NCBI GenBank assembly: GCA_021234155.1
Contig: JAJEKV010000576.1
Span: forward strand, 62,001 to 126,000
DNA length: 64,000 bases
Source: Isoetes taiwanensis
Taxonomy: Eukaryota; Streptophyta; Lycopodiopsida; Isoetales; Isoetaceae
Direction: 5' to 3'
Positions within the stretch are counted from its first letter, which is position 1. The number at the start of each line of letters is the position of its first letter. The notes under the pieces are model-generated. The model had not been told where the DNA came from and searched no databases. It saw nothing but the letters and a program-made list of their open reading frames with translations. Below are positions 21,720 through 35,480 of this stretch, in pieces. The position numbers and the translations under genes were made by a program.

Positions 21720-24700
21720 ATGTGACATCGAGGAAGTCCAATACATCATCAAAACCCATATAGGTTGAAGTGCTCCTCGAGAGAATGGAGCATCTTCAGG
21801 CCACGACCTCTCTATCTCCTCGTCCATATCTCCTAGTAGCTCTTTAAATCATCAGGATCACGATTCTCGTTGTTGTAACATTTCTATCGGATAGTTGCCA
21901 ATATTTCTAGTCGGCAAGTCAAAAAATGTAACCAATGAATCAACAACAATTCCAAATCTTCCTCTGATGTTCTGGTAGGCTGGACAAGTCAAAATGACAT
22001 GCTTTTCATCTTCTATTTCATCTCCTCCACAGATCTTACAAGACCTTTGTTCCTTTGGGATCTTTTTCCATCTGCCCGTTTCTACCCCCAAATGGTGTGA
22101 ACTTAATCTTATTCGGCATATGGCGTGTCTCATCTTCAATGGAATGTTTTCGCCAAATATTTTAGCACCTATTAACTTCGGATTTTTCTCCCTATAGTTT
22201 CCCATTTTAGATCCCGCTTGTGTCCACATCTTTTTTGCAGCATACTTTGGGTTACCCACTCCCTAATCTTTTGGGATCAAAATCGGATAGTTTCATGTTC
22301 CATTTCTCAAGCCATTTTTTATATCTGGCGTACCAACCCTTACATGAACTTTCCACCATGGCTAGGTTGGGATATCTGTTAACATCCATATTCAATACCT
22401 TCCCTAAATATGTCGAGTTGGCATAACTTCTCCTTCGTGAGGTAAATGATTCCTTCTACCATCATCATTTCGTAAAGGTGTATGCAGAGACCTTGACCCG
22501 AATTCAGTCAGGCAAGAACTTTTTTGTATTTTTTTAACTTCTTCCATAATCCCAAAGGAAGACCAGGCCCCCAAGTTTCACAACCGTACAAAAGAACTGT
22601 CTGGACTAGTGTCTTATATAGCATTTTTTTCAGATTAAAGTTCCAGATGCCTACCTTTTTACACTTTTTCTGCATTGCAAAAGAGTGCAGAAACCGCCAT
22701 TTGTTCTCTGCTCAATCGTCTTACCCATCTAAAATGTTTATCAATGATCAGACCCAAGTACTTATAAGAGTCCGTAATTTCAACTTTCTCCCCCTGGAAA
22801 TAGAACTCATAATCTTTATCTTTGGTGGTTCCAAAAATGATAATCTTGGTTTTTCCAAGATTGACTTGCATTTGCGTGTTAGCACAGAACATGGCCAATG
22901 CATCTAGATGCTTCTGCATTCCTGCTTTATTTCTAGAGAGCATAATAACATCATCAGCATACAACAGTAAACGGATCACATGACCAGCAAGTGACACTCC
23001 ATCCCCACCATGTTCTGCTATCCAATTTTCTAACTCGTCAATAAATAAACCGAAAAGAGTTGGGGACAATGGACACCCCTGTTTCACCCCTATGTTGCTT
23101 TCAGTTACCTCCGGACACTCTTCATTAAGAGGGAATGACAAATCAGAACAAGCACTTTTTCATACAACAACAGATCGCGCATCGATAGTCCTCTGGAATA
23201 CCAATTTTCTCCATTCTAGACCATAGGTTTGTTCTCGGCACCATATCAAAGGCTTTCGAGAAATCAATAAATGCTGCAAACATTGGTTTCTTCAACCCTT
23301 TTATGGAGTCCATCAAAGTTCTCAATGTGACCAGATGATCGGTTGTGCCCCTGTTAGGCCTGAAGCCTGCCTGCCCATTAGCTCTCACATCATTCTTTTC
23401 TGCCCAAGCACTGATCTTTTGTTCTAATATAGTCGCAAACAATTTGGATAACAGGCTGCTTACCATAATCATTCGGTAATTATTGACATCCTCGTCATTT
23501 CCAGATTTGTGTATGGGGACTACTCTGTTGAGCTGCCATGCGATAGGAAAACCCTCTACTATAGCCACATTATACATTTTTGCAAGTACTTCTGTCACTT
23601 TATCTCCCGCCCATTTAAACATTTCCGCCACCAAACCCATAGCATCAGGCGCCTTACCATTGGATAACTCAGCCAAACCGTTATGCACATCTTCAACGCT
23701 AATCTCTAGCAGATCGGAACTTCTAATGTTTGCTGATTTTTCAATGCCAGGTATGTGATAAAGCTTGCGTACCTGCTGCATAAGGTCCATTGTCCTCAAC
23801 TTTGAAGCCTCGGCTTTGTGTGTCTTAAGCTTATTCCAGAAGTTTCTTGGATTGGTTATGACATCCTTCACTAAGGCCTCGTGAGTGGATAGCAAGAATG
23901 CCCTCTTTTTCTGCCTGATAAAACTAACATACTCATTTCTTAATTGCTTCCGGTTATGCTCATTTGCAGACCTTGAACATATCCCTTTTGTGTTTACATT
24001 AAAGCGTCGAACCATTTGTTACAAAGGGAGGCCCTTCTTCCGCTTGGTGAGATAAAACAAGATGTTCTTTTGCCTCTTTAACCAAGTCAGGTTAGACATT
24101 AGGATATGACTAGCATCGTCACCGCCATATGATTTGATCTCGCCTTTTCCGCACATTTTTTTGAGTATGTATCACGCCTTTCTTATATCCATCGCACTGG
24201 CTCAGCGCTTGTGGATGTCCCTGCATAACTCTTTTGTCTCCAAGTCAATCTTTGATGGTAACATGCAATGGAACATGGTCCGATTCTGGTCTGGGATCCC
24301 CAACGTGCATGTCTAACACTCGATTGGCAAAATGCTCCTTTGCTAACACTAAATCAACCACACTTTTCTCCCTGCATGTGCAACCATCTGTACCAGGATA
24401 ATGTTTTGTACCATTATATACCAGCAAACCTAAACCCTTTGCACATGTTCAGTAAGTACTTCCCCATAGGCGTTACATATCTCATATTTTGTCTTTGGTT
24501 GCCCTTGCCCAACTGGGTCCTTTGGATCATCATCATCTAACTCCTCAAACCATAATGGTTCTGTGCCTTCCTCCCAAATTGCTGCTTGTTTGGTTCCAAT
24601 TCTACCGTTAAAATCACCTAACAGCATAATATCTCCCTGAGCCATGAGCTTTGCTGCATCCTGTTCAAGCTGAAAAAATGGGTCCTCGCGGTCCATATCT

Positions 24701-25070
24701 TCCCTATTATATGGTTTCTCCAAAGGTGGGAAATAACATCCCACAACAAACACTTGGCCTACATTGTCATTTTTTAATTGTATCGGATATAATGATGCGA
24801 CTCTTTGCCCTTTCTATCACATTATCGATCCACAATTGAGAGGCTTAACATATAAAATGCCTCCGTGACTTCTCCATCTATCTCCTTTGATATTCCACAT
24901 TGATTTAATCACTTTAAAATCTGGTATGTCAGGAAGATCGCTCTCCTCATGCTCCCAAGTTTCCAGAAAAAAGACTACATCTAAATCTTCGAGAATATCA
25001 CTCATAGACTGAACTTTCCCGTCTGTGAGTTGATTGATATTCCACGATCCTACCCTGATGGCCCTTATTT
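21720..25070 (-). pseudogene. LINE ORF2 polyprotein, copy C
   Basis: Endonuclease (25065-24245): WNINQLTDGK, FFLETWEHEE, GCYFPPLE, MLLGDFNGRIG and a final SDHVPL motif, all typical of APE-type LINE endonucleases. RT: one 290-codon frame (24015-23143) with LNRVVPIHKSG, GFRPNRGTTDHLVTLR and AFIDFSKAFD, then 160 codons (23141-22659) with GVKQGCPLSPTLFGLFID and the catalytic LLLYADDV. Tail: IRLSSHHLGVETGRW and CKIC-x10-H-x4-C (22110-21990). The end reads MGFDDVLDFLDVT and its TAG stop is the TAG of the stem-loop. Breaks lie near 23142, 22300-22660 and in the endonuclease. Confidence 0.9.
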
Positions 25071-25071
25071 C

Positions 25072-25993
25072 CTAGGGGACAATTACTACCTTGCCCTGCC
25101 TCCAGAGAACCTGCTTGTTTTGCTGCTTTGCTTCTTTGAATTTTTTGAGTTCTTCTTTCCGTGCCAGGAATTGGTCTTTTGTTAAATCTTCATTCACCCA
25201 AATGCTTTTTCCCTTCAGTAGACCTCTCTTCTTTAAGATTTCTGATCGGGTCTCTCTATCATGAAATTTAACAACAATATGTCTATCCCAACTCGCTTTC
25301 TTCCCAACTCTGAAAGCATCTGCTATGTGGGCTTCCACTTGCAGATTCTCCTGAAAAAAATTTGCAACAACATGCTTAGTATTCTCCTTTTCTTCTTCCG
25401 GAATGCCCACAAGTCTTAGATTCAAGGCCCTACTTTTTCTGGCTTGTTCTTCCATGAATTCAGAAATCTGCTGCTTGATTTCAGTTATCTCCCCAACAAC
25501 ATCACCTGTCTCTGCTGTTAGGTTCATACCCTGGCCATTCTTAAGTTCTACAATTTCTGCCTGTAATTGCTTAGTAATCTCTTCCCCAGGGCCCTTCTTG
25601 ATCTCTGCAATTTCTGCCCGTAATTGCTTATTGATTTCTTCTGCCTCTGCCTTCATCTTATCAATTTCTTTTCTGAATTCATCAGCCAATGTTGCCCTCA
25701 ATTCTTTCATCATTTCATGCATGTAGTCCCCATAAAGTCCTGAATGAATGTCTTTTAAATTCAGATAGCATTTCCCTTACACGGAGTCACCATATCAGCT
25801 CTTGATGCAGGTCGGAATCCTGCTGCAACTCCTTCTCAAGGACAAGTGGTCGGAATCCCGCAAATCCTTCTCCGGGGAAAGCTTCTTCAAGTCCTTCTTG
25901 TTTTCCTTCTTGTTTTTTTTTGCTTGGGAGACCCCCTTTGGTGGATCCCTGGCAGGTCGGCCTCCCTCTAATCACATCCTTAGGGGTTTTCAT
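25072..25993 (-). pseudogene. LINE ORF1 (L1-ORF1p/Transposase_22-like), copy C
   Basis: ORF1 of such LINEs is an RNA-binding chaperone that trimerises through a coiled coil. The N-terminal piece MKTPKDVIRGRP starts at 25993 and stops at 25787. The main frame, 216 codons (25722-25072), has a heptad-rich coiled coil with three E-I-A/V-E-I/L-K repeats (residues about 1-90). An RRM-like core follows: ALNLRLVGIPEEEKENT, then IADAFRVGKK, RHIVVKF and SIWVNEDLTKDQ. This is the L1-ORF1p pattern, unlike the DUF4283 ORF1 at 9.4-10.9 kb. One stop or frameshift separates the two parts. ORF2 begins within a few bases of its stop. Confidence 0.85.
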
Positions 25994-26015
25994 TTTATTC
26001 TTTTGTTGCCTTGAG

Positions 26016-26018
<3 letters not shown>

Positions 26019-26099
<81 letters not shown>

Positions 26100-26109
26100 A
26101 GAGAGAGTT
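26019..26109. repeat. (GA)n microsatellite between LINE copies C and D
   Basis: Nearly pure AG repeat of about 90 bp with one T interruption at 26095. It forms the exact junction between the 5' end of copy C and the 3' end of copy D. Confidence 0.95.
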
Positions 26110-27853
<1,744 letters not shown>

Positions 27854-27866
27854 TTATGTCCATGGG

Positions 27867-27881
27867 AGGCCTCAAAGGCCT
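27867..27881 (-). other. 3'-terminal stem-loop, LINE copy E
   Basis: Element strand: AGGCC-TTTGA-GGCCT. The middle base pair is G-C where copies B, C and F have A-T. Confidence 0.75.
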
Positions 27882-29935
27882 ATTAGACAAATATCTTACC
27901 TTCATACATCATCATAAAATAATAGATGAGTTTCCGAATCCTCATCTAGCTCATCACTCTCACTCACATTATCAGAAACATCCATGTCCCTTACATGATG
28001 TCTATCTAAGCAAGACTCCCTAACCCTCAGGAGTTCTATCACATACTTACCTAGCCCCTCTCCATCCATTGTAGAGAAAAAGGTTGGGAGATCCTCGTGT
28101 TGAATTCCATATTAAAACCTCAATGACTTATATGCTAAGCATTTGAGCAATACATGATCCTCATCCTCCACCTGATCCATGTCACATAGCTTGCAATATC
28201 TTTGATCCCTCGGAATGATATATCCCCATCTCCCCACTTCTACCCCCAAATGGTGAGAACTAAGGCGAATCCTGCTTATAGCGTGCCTTTTCTGAATGGA
28301 AATATTTTCTTTCAAATGCTTTGCCATTTCAAGCTTAGGATTGATATTCTGTTTGTATAAGATCATTTTCGTCTTTGGATGTGACCATACCTTCTTGAGC
28401 ATTCGCGACGAAATCCATGTCCTTAGATCCTTCTCTACTAAGATCACTCCATCCCATGAAAGATCCCATTTACTCAGCCATCTCTTCACATCCTGAAATA
28501 TCCCTTTCTCTTTACTAGCCATCAAAGCGACATGTGGAAGTCTAGTCTCATCCATAAGTAGCACCCTCTTCAGATACTGAATGCATCTAAATAGTGCTTC
28601 CCCTTCAAGAGGCATAAAACCACTCTCAGCCAACATCATGGGATAGGGAGTTTGAACCTTCACTCCGAGCTCCAACCTAACCTTAGGAATTTCTTTAAAA
28701 TCTGCTCTATATCTTCCCACAAGCATTGTGGAAGACTCGGGCCCCAGACTTCACAACCATACAGGACCACACTCTGAACCAAAGATTGAAACAGCTTTAC
28801 CTTGAGGTTCCACGACCAAAGGTGAGATCTCCTACACATACTTTGTAATGCATACAACGCTTTTTGACCTCCATCCACTCGCTAACCAGGACTTACAAGG
28901 CCGTCCGCTCCTTGCTCTGTGAGGTGTAAATAAATCCATTGCCGTTTCCTCCAGGATATCATGTAGCAGGTTGTTTAGCATCTCCAGGTCACCATCCCAT
29001 GTCAGATTCGCAACCTTCTGCTCCAAGCAACACCGAAACTGAACTTGCAGGTGCGGTTTTAGGCAGTACTTCCTCTTAACCCCCGGACATGGTATGCTTC
29101 GTATGCTGACTTGCAAATTAAAAAAGAGAGGAACATGGTCGGATTCCAATTCTACTTCCCCTATCACGAAATGGGTGAGGTTTTCGATTGAGTCTTCTGA
29201 CATTATCAGATAATCCACCGTACTCCTTTCTCGGCATGTGTTCTTCTGTGTGTGTGGAAATCTACTCAATCCATTGCAAATCAAAAGGTTTGCACTACCA
29301 CATAAACTCAGAAGCTGTCTGCCCGTTTTTGTCACCACTTCATCTGCGGATATCCTCTTCCTACCCAATAACTCCTGCTCCTTTCCATCTACAGAGATCA
29401 GCCAAAGCGGGTCCTTATCTCTAGAAAGCAAAGTGGCCTGTCGGGTGCTCGTTCTACTGTTAAAATCCCCTGTCAGAATCACGCTTCCCTTCTCTTGAAA
29501 CTCCATAATGTCTTGTTCTAATGCATAAAATAAATCATCACCTGAAGCATCTGTGTCTTTGTATATGTTCTTACGTTTTGGAGCAAAATAACAAACAGCC
29601 ATATAATAAACAGTTTGGTCTCCTTTTACTTCCATCCATATAAATTGACCATTCACATCTCTTCTTATACCATGGATTAAGTCTCTGTATTTCTGCCTGA
29701 CAAAACAAGCAACTCCCCCATTTCCCATATCCTTATTTCTGAATCTTTTATTACAAACTGAATATATCATTTCAAAGCCTTCAATATCTGGCATAGCATA
29801 CAAGTCGTGTTCCTTAGTCTCTACAAAACAAATGACATCAATGTTATCTAAGATCTCCTGCATACTTATAATCTTGTCGATAGTCAGTCGATTTATGTTC
29901 CAAACTGCTATCCTGAGACCTCCCTCGCTTACCTA
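27880..29935 (-). pseudogene. LINE ORF2 with endonuclease joined directly to the C-terminal tail (copy E)
   Basis: Endonuclease frame 29863-28832 (343 codons): MQEILDNIDVICFVETKEHD, MAVCYFAPKR, ILTGDFNSRTSTRQA, YLIMSED and ELESDHVPLFF. All catalytic motifs (Glu, Asp/Asn, Asp-His) are present. It reaches SGRPCKSWL, the linker that precedes RT, and then meets GGQKALYALQSMC, which normally follows RT, at about 28880-28890. The tail (28878-28112) has RIRLSSHHLGVEVGRW and CKLC-x10-H-x4-C. RT with its YADD is missing, so the copy could not reverse transcribe. Confidence 0.88.
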
Positions 29936-29979
29936 TTCAATGACCGCCTTACCCTTGAACCACTTCACCTTCCGATTAT

Positions 29980-30681
29980 TCAATTTTGCCTCTTTAAATT
30001 TTGCCAATTCTTGTTTTTTCTCCTGCAGCTGTTCCTAGTTAAATCATCATTTACCCAAACGAATTTTCCTTTGAGCATATGTCTCTGTTTAAGCACCTGA
30101 AACCGTTCCTCCCTGTTTGAAAATTTTACCAGTATGTGCCGGGTTCCATGGTCTCTTTTCCCAATCCGAAAAGCATCTGCTATTTGCACCCCATTCACTT
30201 GCATTTCATCTGTGAAAAATTTAGTAACAACCTCTTTTGTCTCTTCCTTATCCTTCTCTGGCAGCCCCACGATCCTTAAATTCAAGGCTCTTTGCCTTCT
30301 TTCCTGAGTTTCCACGTAATCCTCAAAAGCAAGCTTCAATTCTGAGATCTCTGCCCCTTGATCACAATCTCCATCCTCCAACTGTGCTGTCTGTAAATCA
30401 GAAATATTTGCCTTAATTATCTCCATCTCTCCTTGCATGTTCTGAAGATTCGCCCGTAACACTTCATTCTCTGATTTGAGACTTCGGATTTCCAGTATTA
30501 GTTTGTCTTCCCGCCTTGCCCATTCCTGACGAAAAGCTGTATGTTCCTTTGTCGACTCTTGGCGAAACGCCGTAATCTCTTTCCAGATGGTTGCCAGCGA
30601 GACCTCTTCCTGCTGTGGCTCTGATGAGTCTCCATCCGAATCAGACTGCTGTTTCTTCTGTGGCTTTGGTGCTTTGGCCAT
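29980..30681 (-). CDS. LINE ORF1 (L1-ORF1p-like), copy E, apparently intact over 233 codons
   Basis: RNA-binding ORF1 protein. It starts MAKAPKPQKK at 30681 with a 44-bp leader to the microsatellite. Residues 1-30 are basic/acidic linker and about 30-130 a Glu-rich coiled coil. From about 145 comes the RRM-like core with ALNLRIVGLPEKDKEETKEV, IADAFRIGKRDHGTRHILVK and FVWVNDDLT. The frame ends at 29980, while related copies continue some residues further in another frame (to about 29944), so a late frameshift is likely. Paralogues are in copies C and F. Confidence 0.8.
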   Translation of the reverse strand: MAKAPKPQKKQQSDSDGDSSEPQQEEVSLATIWKEITAFRQESTKEHTAFRQEWARREDKLILEIRSLKSENEVLRANLQNMQGEMEIIKANISDLQTAQLEDGDCDQGAEISELKLAFEDYVETQERRQRALNLRIVGLPEKDKEETKEVVTKFFTDEMQVNGVQIADAFRIGKRDHGTRHILVKFSNREERFQVLKQRHMLKGKFVWVNDDLTRNSCRRKNKNWQNLKRQN

Positions 30682-30725
30682 TGCAAAGATACGAAAAAGA
30701 CAAGGCGCCCAAAACGTGCGCCCAA

Positions 30726-30769
30726 AGAGAGAGAGAGAGAGAGAGAGAAAGAAGAAAGAAAGAAAGAAA
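30726..30769. repeat. (GA)n/(GAAA)n tract between LINE copies E and F
   Basis: About 24 bp of GA followed by GAAA repeats. It is the sole sequence between the 5' end of copy E and the 3' end of copy F. Confidence 0.95.
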
Positions 30770-30789
30770 TTTGATTATTTTCGCCTACT

Positions 30790-30803
30790 AGACCATCAGG
30801 TCT
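30790..30803 (-). other. 3'-terminal stem-loop, LINE copy F
   Basis: Element strand: AGACC-TGAT-GGTCT, then A/T-rich sequence and TTTC repeats leading into TC repeats. Confidence 0.75.
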
Positions 30804-30839
30804 ATGAGACGTATTTTTACAAGAAAACTGTGAAAAACA

Positions 30840-33800
30840 CCACAGAGTTTATACAGCCTCTCCCTCAGTTGGGAGAGTACCGGTCTCCTCTCCTAAATAT
30901 GACTCGTAATCCTCTAAAAGTGTTTTTTACCCCCGTACATACTGTTCTCTCAATTCTAGGATTTCTGTTAGGACTTTACCAATTACCTTCGCAGGTAGAT
31001 TGAAGAATTCCACAAGGGCATTGACTCGAACTGCATGATGTCCTCTTATGTCTTGGTATGCTGGGCAATGTAAAATGACATGAGTCTCGTCCTCTATAGT
31101 GTTCTCCTCACATACTCGCAGACAAAGTTCTTGCGGTATATCCCCCCAATCCACCTCAATCCCTAGGTGGTGTGGTGAGACGATTCATGCATATTATTGT
31201 GTCTCTTATGCAGTGAAATGTTTTCTCTCAAGTAAGACATCTCAATCAGCTCTGGATTCATCCATTTCCTGTAATTTTCCATTTTTTGCTTGCCCCCACT
31301 CCACATCTTTTGTTTTACTTTTTCACATACATATAGTCTTGCCTGCAATGCATCTGATGGGATATTCTCACCAGCAATGTCCCATTTTTTAAGCCATTTA
31401 AGGAAGTCAGCATACCACCCTTTGCTCTCACTGTGTTTCATAGCAGCATGTGGTAGGGCTTGGTCATCCAAGGCCTTCAATTTCCACACATATACGACTG
31501 TTTGGCATAGGGCTTCACCCTCTAATGGCATTAGACGCGCCTCGCAAGCAAAGATAGCATAAGGCGTTTGTACCTTTACTCCCATTTCCAAGTAGAAACT
31601 TCTTTAGAACTCTTTCTACTTTCTTCCATCTGTCCAAATATAAACCCGGTCCCCATATTGCACATCCATACAAAACTGCTTGTTGGACCAAGGCGCAAAA
31701 CAATCTTTTCTTTAGCCCAAAGTCAACAATGTCTGCATTCTTGCATTGCCTCTGCATCGTAAACAATGCTTTCAGCCCCCCATCAACTCTTTGATCCACC
31801 GCCTTATTCCACCTGTAAGATTGATCCACTAGTAGGCCTAGATATTTATAGGTAGGTACTACATCCACCTTGTCCCCTTTGTAACTGAAAACATACATGT
31901 CCGTCTTCTGAGTGCCAAATATCATGATTTTAGTTTTGGATAGGTTGACTCTCATGTCCATCACCTCACAGAAAGCCGCTAGAGCTGCTAAGTGTCTTTG
32001 TAGCCCTTCCATGCTTCTAGCAAATATGACTACATCATCAGCGTATAGAAGCAGAAAAATTACATACCCCATTAGCGTTGCCCCGTCTCCTCCACTTTTA
32101 GCGATCCAATCTTCTAACTCATCAATGAAAATGCCGAACAGAGTAGGTGATAACGGACACCCCTGTTTGACCCCAATATTGCTCTCGATTCCCACATCCT
32201 GCGGCAGAGGAAAAGATAAGTGTACCCAAACTTTTTCATATAGCGTGGCAACTGCATTCTGGAAATGTGTTGAAACCCCTAATTTCTCTATTCTTTTCCA
32301 TATGTTTACTCTTCTTACTGTATCAAACGCTTTAGAGAAATCTACAAAAAGCGTAAAAAGTGGCTTCTTTGTCTTTTTCACAGAATCTATTATAGTTCTG
32401 AGCACCAAGATATGGTCTACCGTAGCTTTTTTAGGTCTAAAACCTGCTTGCATATTAGATCTTTTTCCCTTCTCCTCTGCCCAAGAGCTTATTTTATGCT
32501 CTACTATGGTTGCAAAAAGCTTTTGCAAAGAGGCCTGCCGACCATGATCATTTCAGTGGTTGTTGGGATCCCCTGTGTCCCCACGATTTATGCCGCAGGA
32601 ACTATCTGTTCATTTGCCAATTATGTGGGGAAGCCATCCCGTATAGCAAAGATTCAAGCAATTTACCAATCACGCCGCCGTCCTTGGTCCCACCCACTTA
32701 ATCATCTCGGCCTTTAACCCAAACATATCGATGCCTTCCCATTAGCAAGTTTGTGAGTCCCTCTCTCAACATCTATTGCGTGAATCAATAGATTATCATT
32801 GCTCTTTCCCAATCTTTCATCAATACCATCTATGTAGTCTGACTTCTTAATCGGGTGTATAAGTCTATCGGGTCTAGATCGGCCCTTTAGCGCTTTTTTT
32901 ACATTTCAGCTTACTCGAGAATCTTTTTGGTCCTTCGTTAGCATGTCTACCATTTCCAACTGCCCTTCTTGTTGTATACTCTCTTTTTTCCTTCTTACCA
33001 TTTTCATGTAAATATTTCTCTTTTTCCGCTTATCACTTCCCTTTAGCTTCCTTTGTATAACTTTGCCGACCGTTTGCATTCATTATCAAACCAATGGTTA
33101 CATGGCAGCCCCCGGGCTCTTCGAAAAGAGCTAAAGCATTGGTCGTGACCCTCTAACGAAGTGCATTGAGCTTAAGCGTCTATATCACTAGCCTTTTTCG
33201 GCCATTGCCGTTTTTCACTTTATGCTCACAGATCCATATACATCTTTGCTTTATGAAAATCGAAAAGAAAGCGAGGGTATAGCTCTTACCACCGGTGCCA
33301 TATGATTCAGATTTCTTGGGAGTTTTAGCTCAAAAATTAGCGGCATGTGATCCGACTCCGAGGCGGGTCTCGATGTAGAAATCATGAATTATTTCCATTG
33401 AGTGTTCTCTAGCAACTAAGTAATCCACCACACTCATGCTTTGTTCCCCATTGAGCCAACCGATGTGCATTTTCCCGAGAGTGGATACTTGGCAATCCCA
33501 TTGTAGACAACCAAACCCAAACCCCCACACATGTTCAAGAAGTGCCCTCCTTGAGTAATATATTCATAAAGTATCTTGGTGTTTCTCCCCATCCAAACTT
33601 TGCATACCTCGACTTCATCCGGCATTTCTAGCCAAATTGCCTCCTTGGATGAGCCTACCATATTTGCTGTTTATTTGCTATCTCGCGAGCATTGAAATCC
33701 CCTACTAGGATTATTTCTCAGGGTTCATAGTCTCCAATATATCTTGTTCAAGATAGAAAAATGGGTCATCCCTATCCGGATCATACCGATCATAGATTGG

Positions 33801-34140
33801 TGATTCGTTTAGGAAAATAGCATCCTCCAACAAAGACCTTCCTCGCACCTACCAACTCCACCCATAATGTTTGTTTGGAAGAATGTTTCTCAACTCTTGA
33901 CTAAATGTGTTAACTTTGTTACAGGTAACAAGCAATGCCTCCAAAGCCCCTTAACCTCCCGGCCCTTTTATACCAAAGCGAGTCTATGCATACAAAACAC
34001 GGTAAATCGGTAAACTAAGCTCTTCATGTTCATGTGTCTCCAGTAAAAAGATAATATCCCACTTTTCTATTTCTAATGATTTCAGCTTGGTTATGTCGAG
34101 GGCGTTTTATATTCCACGCACATAACCCTGATGGTCGCAA
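30840..34140 (-). pseudogene. LINE ORF2, copy F
   Basis: Endonuclease pieces at 34100-33330 include FLNMCGGLGLVVYNG and VVDYLVARE. The linker 33300-32530 is decayed. RT is one 337-codon frame (32528-31515): MQAGFRPKKATVDHILVLRT, LFVDFSKAFD, SNIGVKQGCPLSPTLFGIFI, catalytic LLLYADDVVIFA, thumb QAVLYGCAIWGPGLY. The tail (31591-30927) includes a zinc motif of pattern C-x9-H-x4-C after CLRVCEENTIEDETH, in a second frame. Non-functional through several breaks. Confidence 0.88.
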
Positions 34141-34199
34141 GTTCCTATTCAAGGTCCTCCACTACTACTTTCCCTCCCTTCCAATATCTGGCGTTGTCC

Positions 34200-35328
34200 A
34201 TTAAATACGGCTTCCTTCAGTTTCTGGATCCCCCCCGTCTTACTGTCATTTGTGCCTTTGTTAAATCCTCATTTATCCATATCCTTTCTCCTCTTAACTC
34301 AGTCCTTTTCTGCAAAACCCGAGCTCTGTGTTCTCTGCTGGAAAATTTTACCACAATGTTTCTCCCCTTCTCGGATGGCCGACCTACTCGGAAGGCGTCA
34401 ATCACACCATGTTCCTGAATGTGGAGTTTTTCGGTCAGAATCTTTTGGACTTCATCTCTTGTGTTTTCACGGTCTCCTTCTGGTAGCTCCACGAACCTCA
34501 GATTCAGTGCTTTTTGCTGCCTCTCTTGCTGTTCTAGAACCGCCTTCTTCGTCTCCCATATAGCCCTATTGTGTGTCAATCCCTTGCCTTGGGTTTTCCT
34601 TTATCTTTGCTAGTTCTTGTCGAATAGAAATGTTCTCTGCCTTTAAAGATTGAAGGGATTCAGTCATACCTTGCATGAGTTCCAGCATTTTCGCTTCCCT
34701 GATTGCAGCTTCCTTTCATCATTTCCAGAATCTTCATCATCAAATTGAGGCGTAGATTTGATAAGCATCGATATAGGAAAGCCCCACTGGCATTTTTGAA
34801 ACCCATCCACGGTGTTTGCATCCCAAAAGTACCGGATGGGCAAAACGCAGTGCACTGCCCATTGCACGATTCATGCCAAAATTTTGTTGAGAAATAGGTT
34901 GAAAGCTTGCTATTCAAATGCGAACAGTGGGATCATTGACTGAGAGGTTTTTTGAGGCGGCCGACACTGGGGTGTCTGCCGGCGAAAGCGTTTCCATTCA
35001 TGCGAACTTTGCTCAGGTTGAAGCCTTGTTGGCCCAATGGGAGAAATCAACCCTGCTTGAGAGATTCGGCCGACATAGCTCCAACAAATGGGCTTGCCTC
35101 CCCTACCGGTGAGGCGTGATCGAGAGATCTTGTCGACATCGTAACTGCCCGTGAGCTCTTTTACGCATTTTATTGTTTCCTTTTCCCCGTCACCACAGCG
35201 TTGGTCGCATCCTTTGCACAGTTGAATAGATGCCCCGCCTAGATGTCCCCCTGAGCCGGGCCTTTGTTGGACCTATCGCCCCCTCTATTTGTCGACTTTG
35301 GACCCATCGACCTTCTTAGGTTTCGCCA

Positions 35329-35329
<1 letters not shown>
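34200..35329 (-). pseudogene. LINE ORF1, copy F, split by an insertion
   Basis: N-terminus MAKPKKVDGSKVDK (35329-35288) resembles copy E. Acidic linker STPQFDDEDSGNDERK lies near 34750. The core ALNLRFVELPEGDRENT, VIDAFRVGRPSEKG, RNIVVKF and RIWINEDLTKAQ lies at 34530-34230. Between linker and N-terminus is foreign sequence including a Ty3/gypsy RT fragment. Confidence 0.8.
34765..34915 (-). pseudogene. Ty3/gypsy RT fragment inside LINE copy F
   Basis: The minus strand reads CTAFCPSGTFGMQTPWMGFK and NASGAFLYRCL. This corresponds to the RT motif usually written K-TAF-T--G-FE--VMPFGL-NAP-TFQR-M. Only about 45 codons are recognisable. 34916-35280 next to it is unassigned and may be part of the same insertion. 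Confidence 0.6.
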
Positions 35330-35331
<2 letters not shown>

Positions 35332-35376
<45 letters not shown>

Positions 35377-35377
35377 G

Positions 35378-35430
<53 letters not shown>

Positions 35431-35480
35431 TGAGAGATGGGGAGAATGGGAGATGAGAGATGGGGGTGAGAGATGGGTGA
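35332..35480. repeat. (GA)n tract at the 5' end of LINE copy F
   Basis: GA repeat with short interruptions, grading into GAGATGGG-type purine-rich sequence up to about 35480. It closes the five-copy array on the high-coordinate side. 35481-36100 beyond it shows no clear gene. Confidence 0.9.

Larger units (their letters stand above)
21676..26018 (-). mobile_element. LINE copy C (about 4.3 kb, near full length)
   Basis: The best preserved element of the array, with ORF1 and ORF2 both present and both ends against GA tracts. The 3' end is the stem-loop at 21719-21706 followed by AATTC repeats. The 5' end begins about 25 bases upstream of an ORF1 Met at 25993. ORF2 has a small number of frame breaks, so the copy is dead but comparatively young. 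Confidence 0.88.
30770..35331 (-). mobile_element. LINE copy F (about 4.6 kb, interrupted in ORF1)
   Basis: Full-span LINE from the 3' stem-loop (30803-30790) to the ORF1 Met at 35329, two bases from the next GA tract. A piece of Ty3/gypsy sequence sits inside ORF1 (about 34765-35280). The RT frame is well preserved; linker and endonuclease are decayed. Confidence 0.85.

Noticed and set aside
31912-32547. 211-codon plus-strand frame
   Set aside because: It is the antisense shadow of the well-conserved RT frame of LINE copy F.
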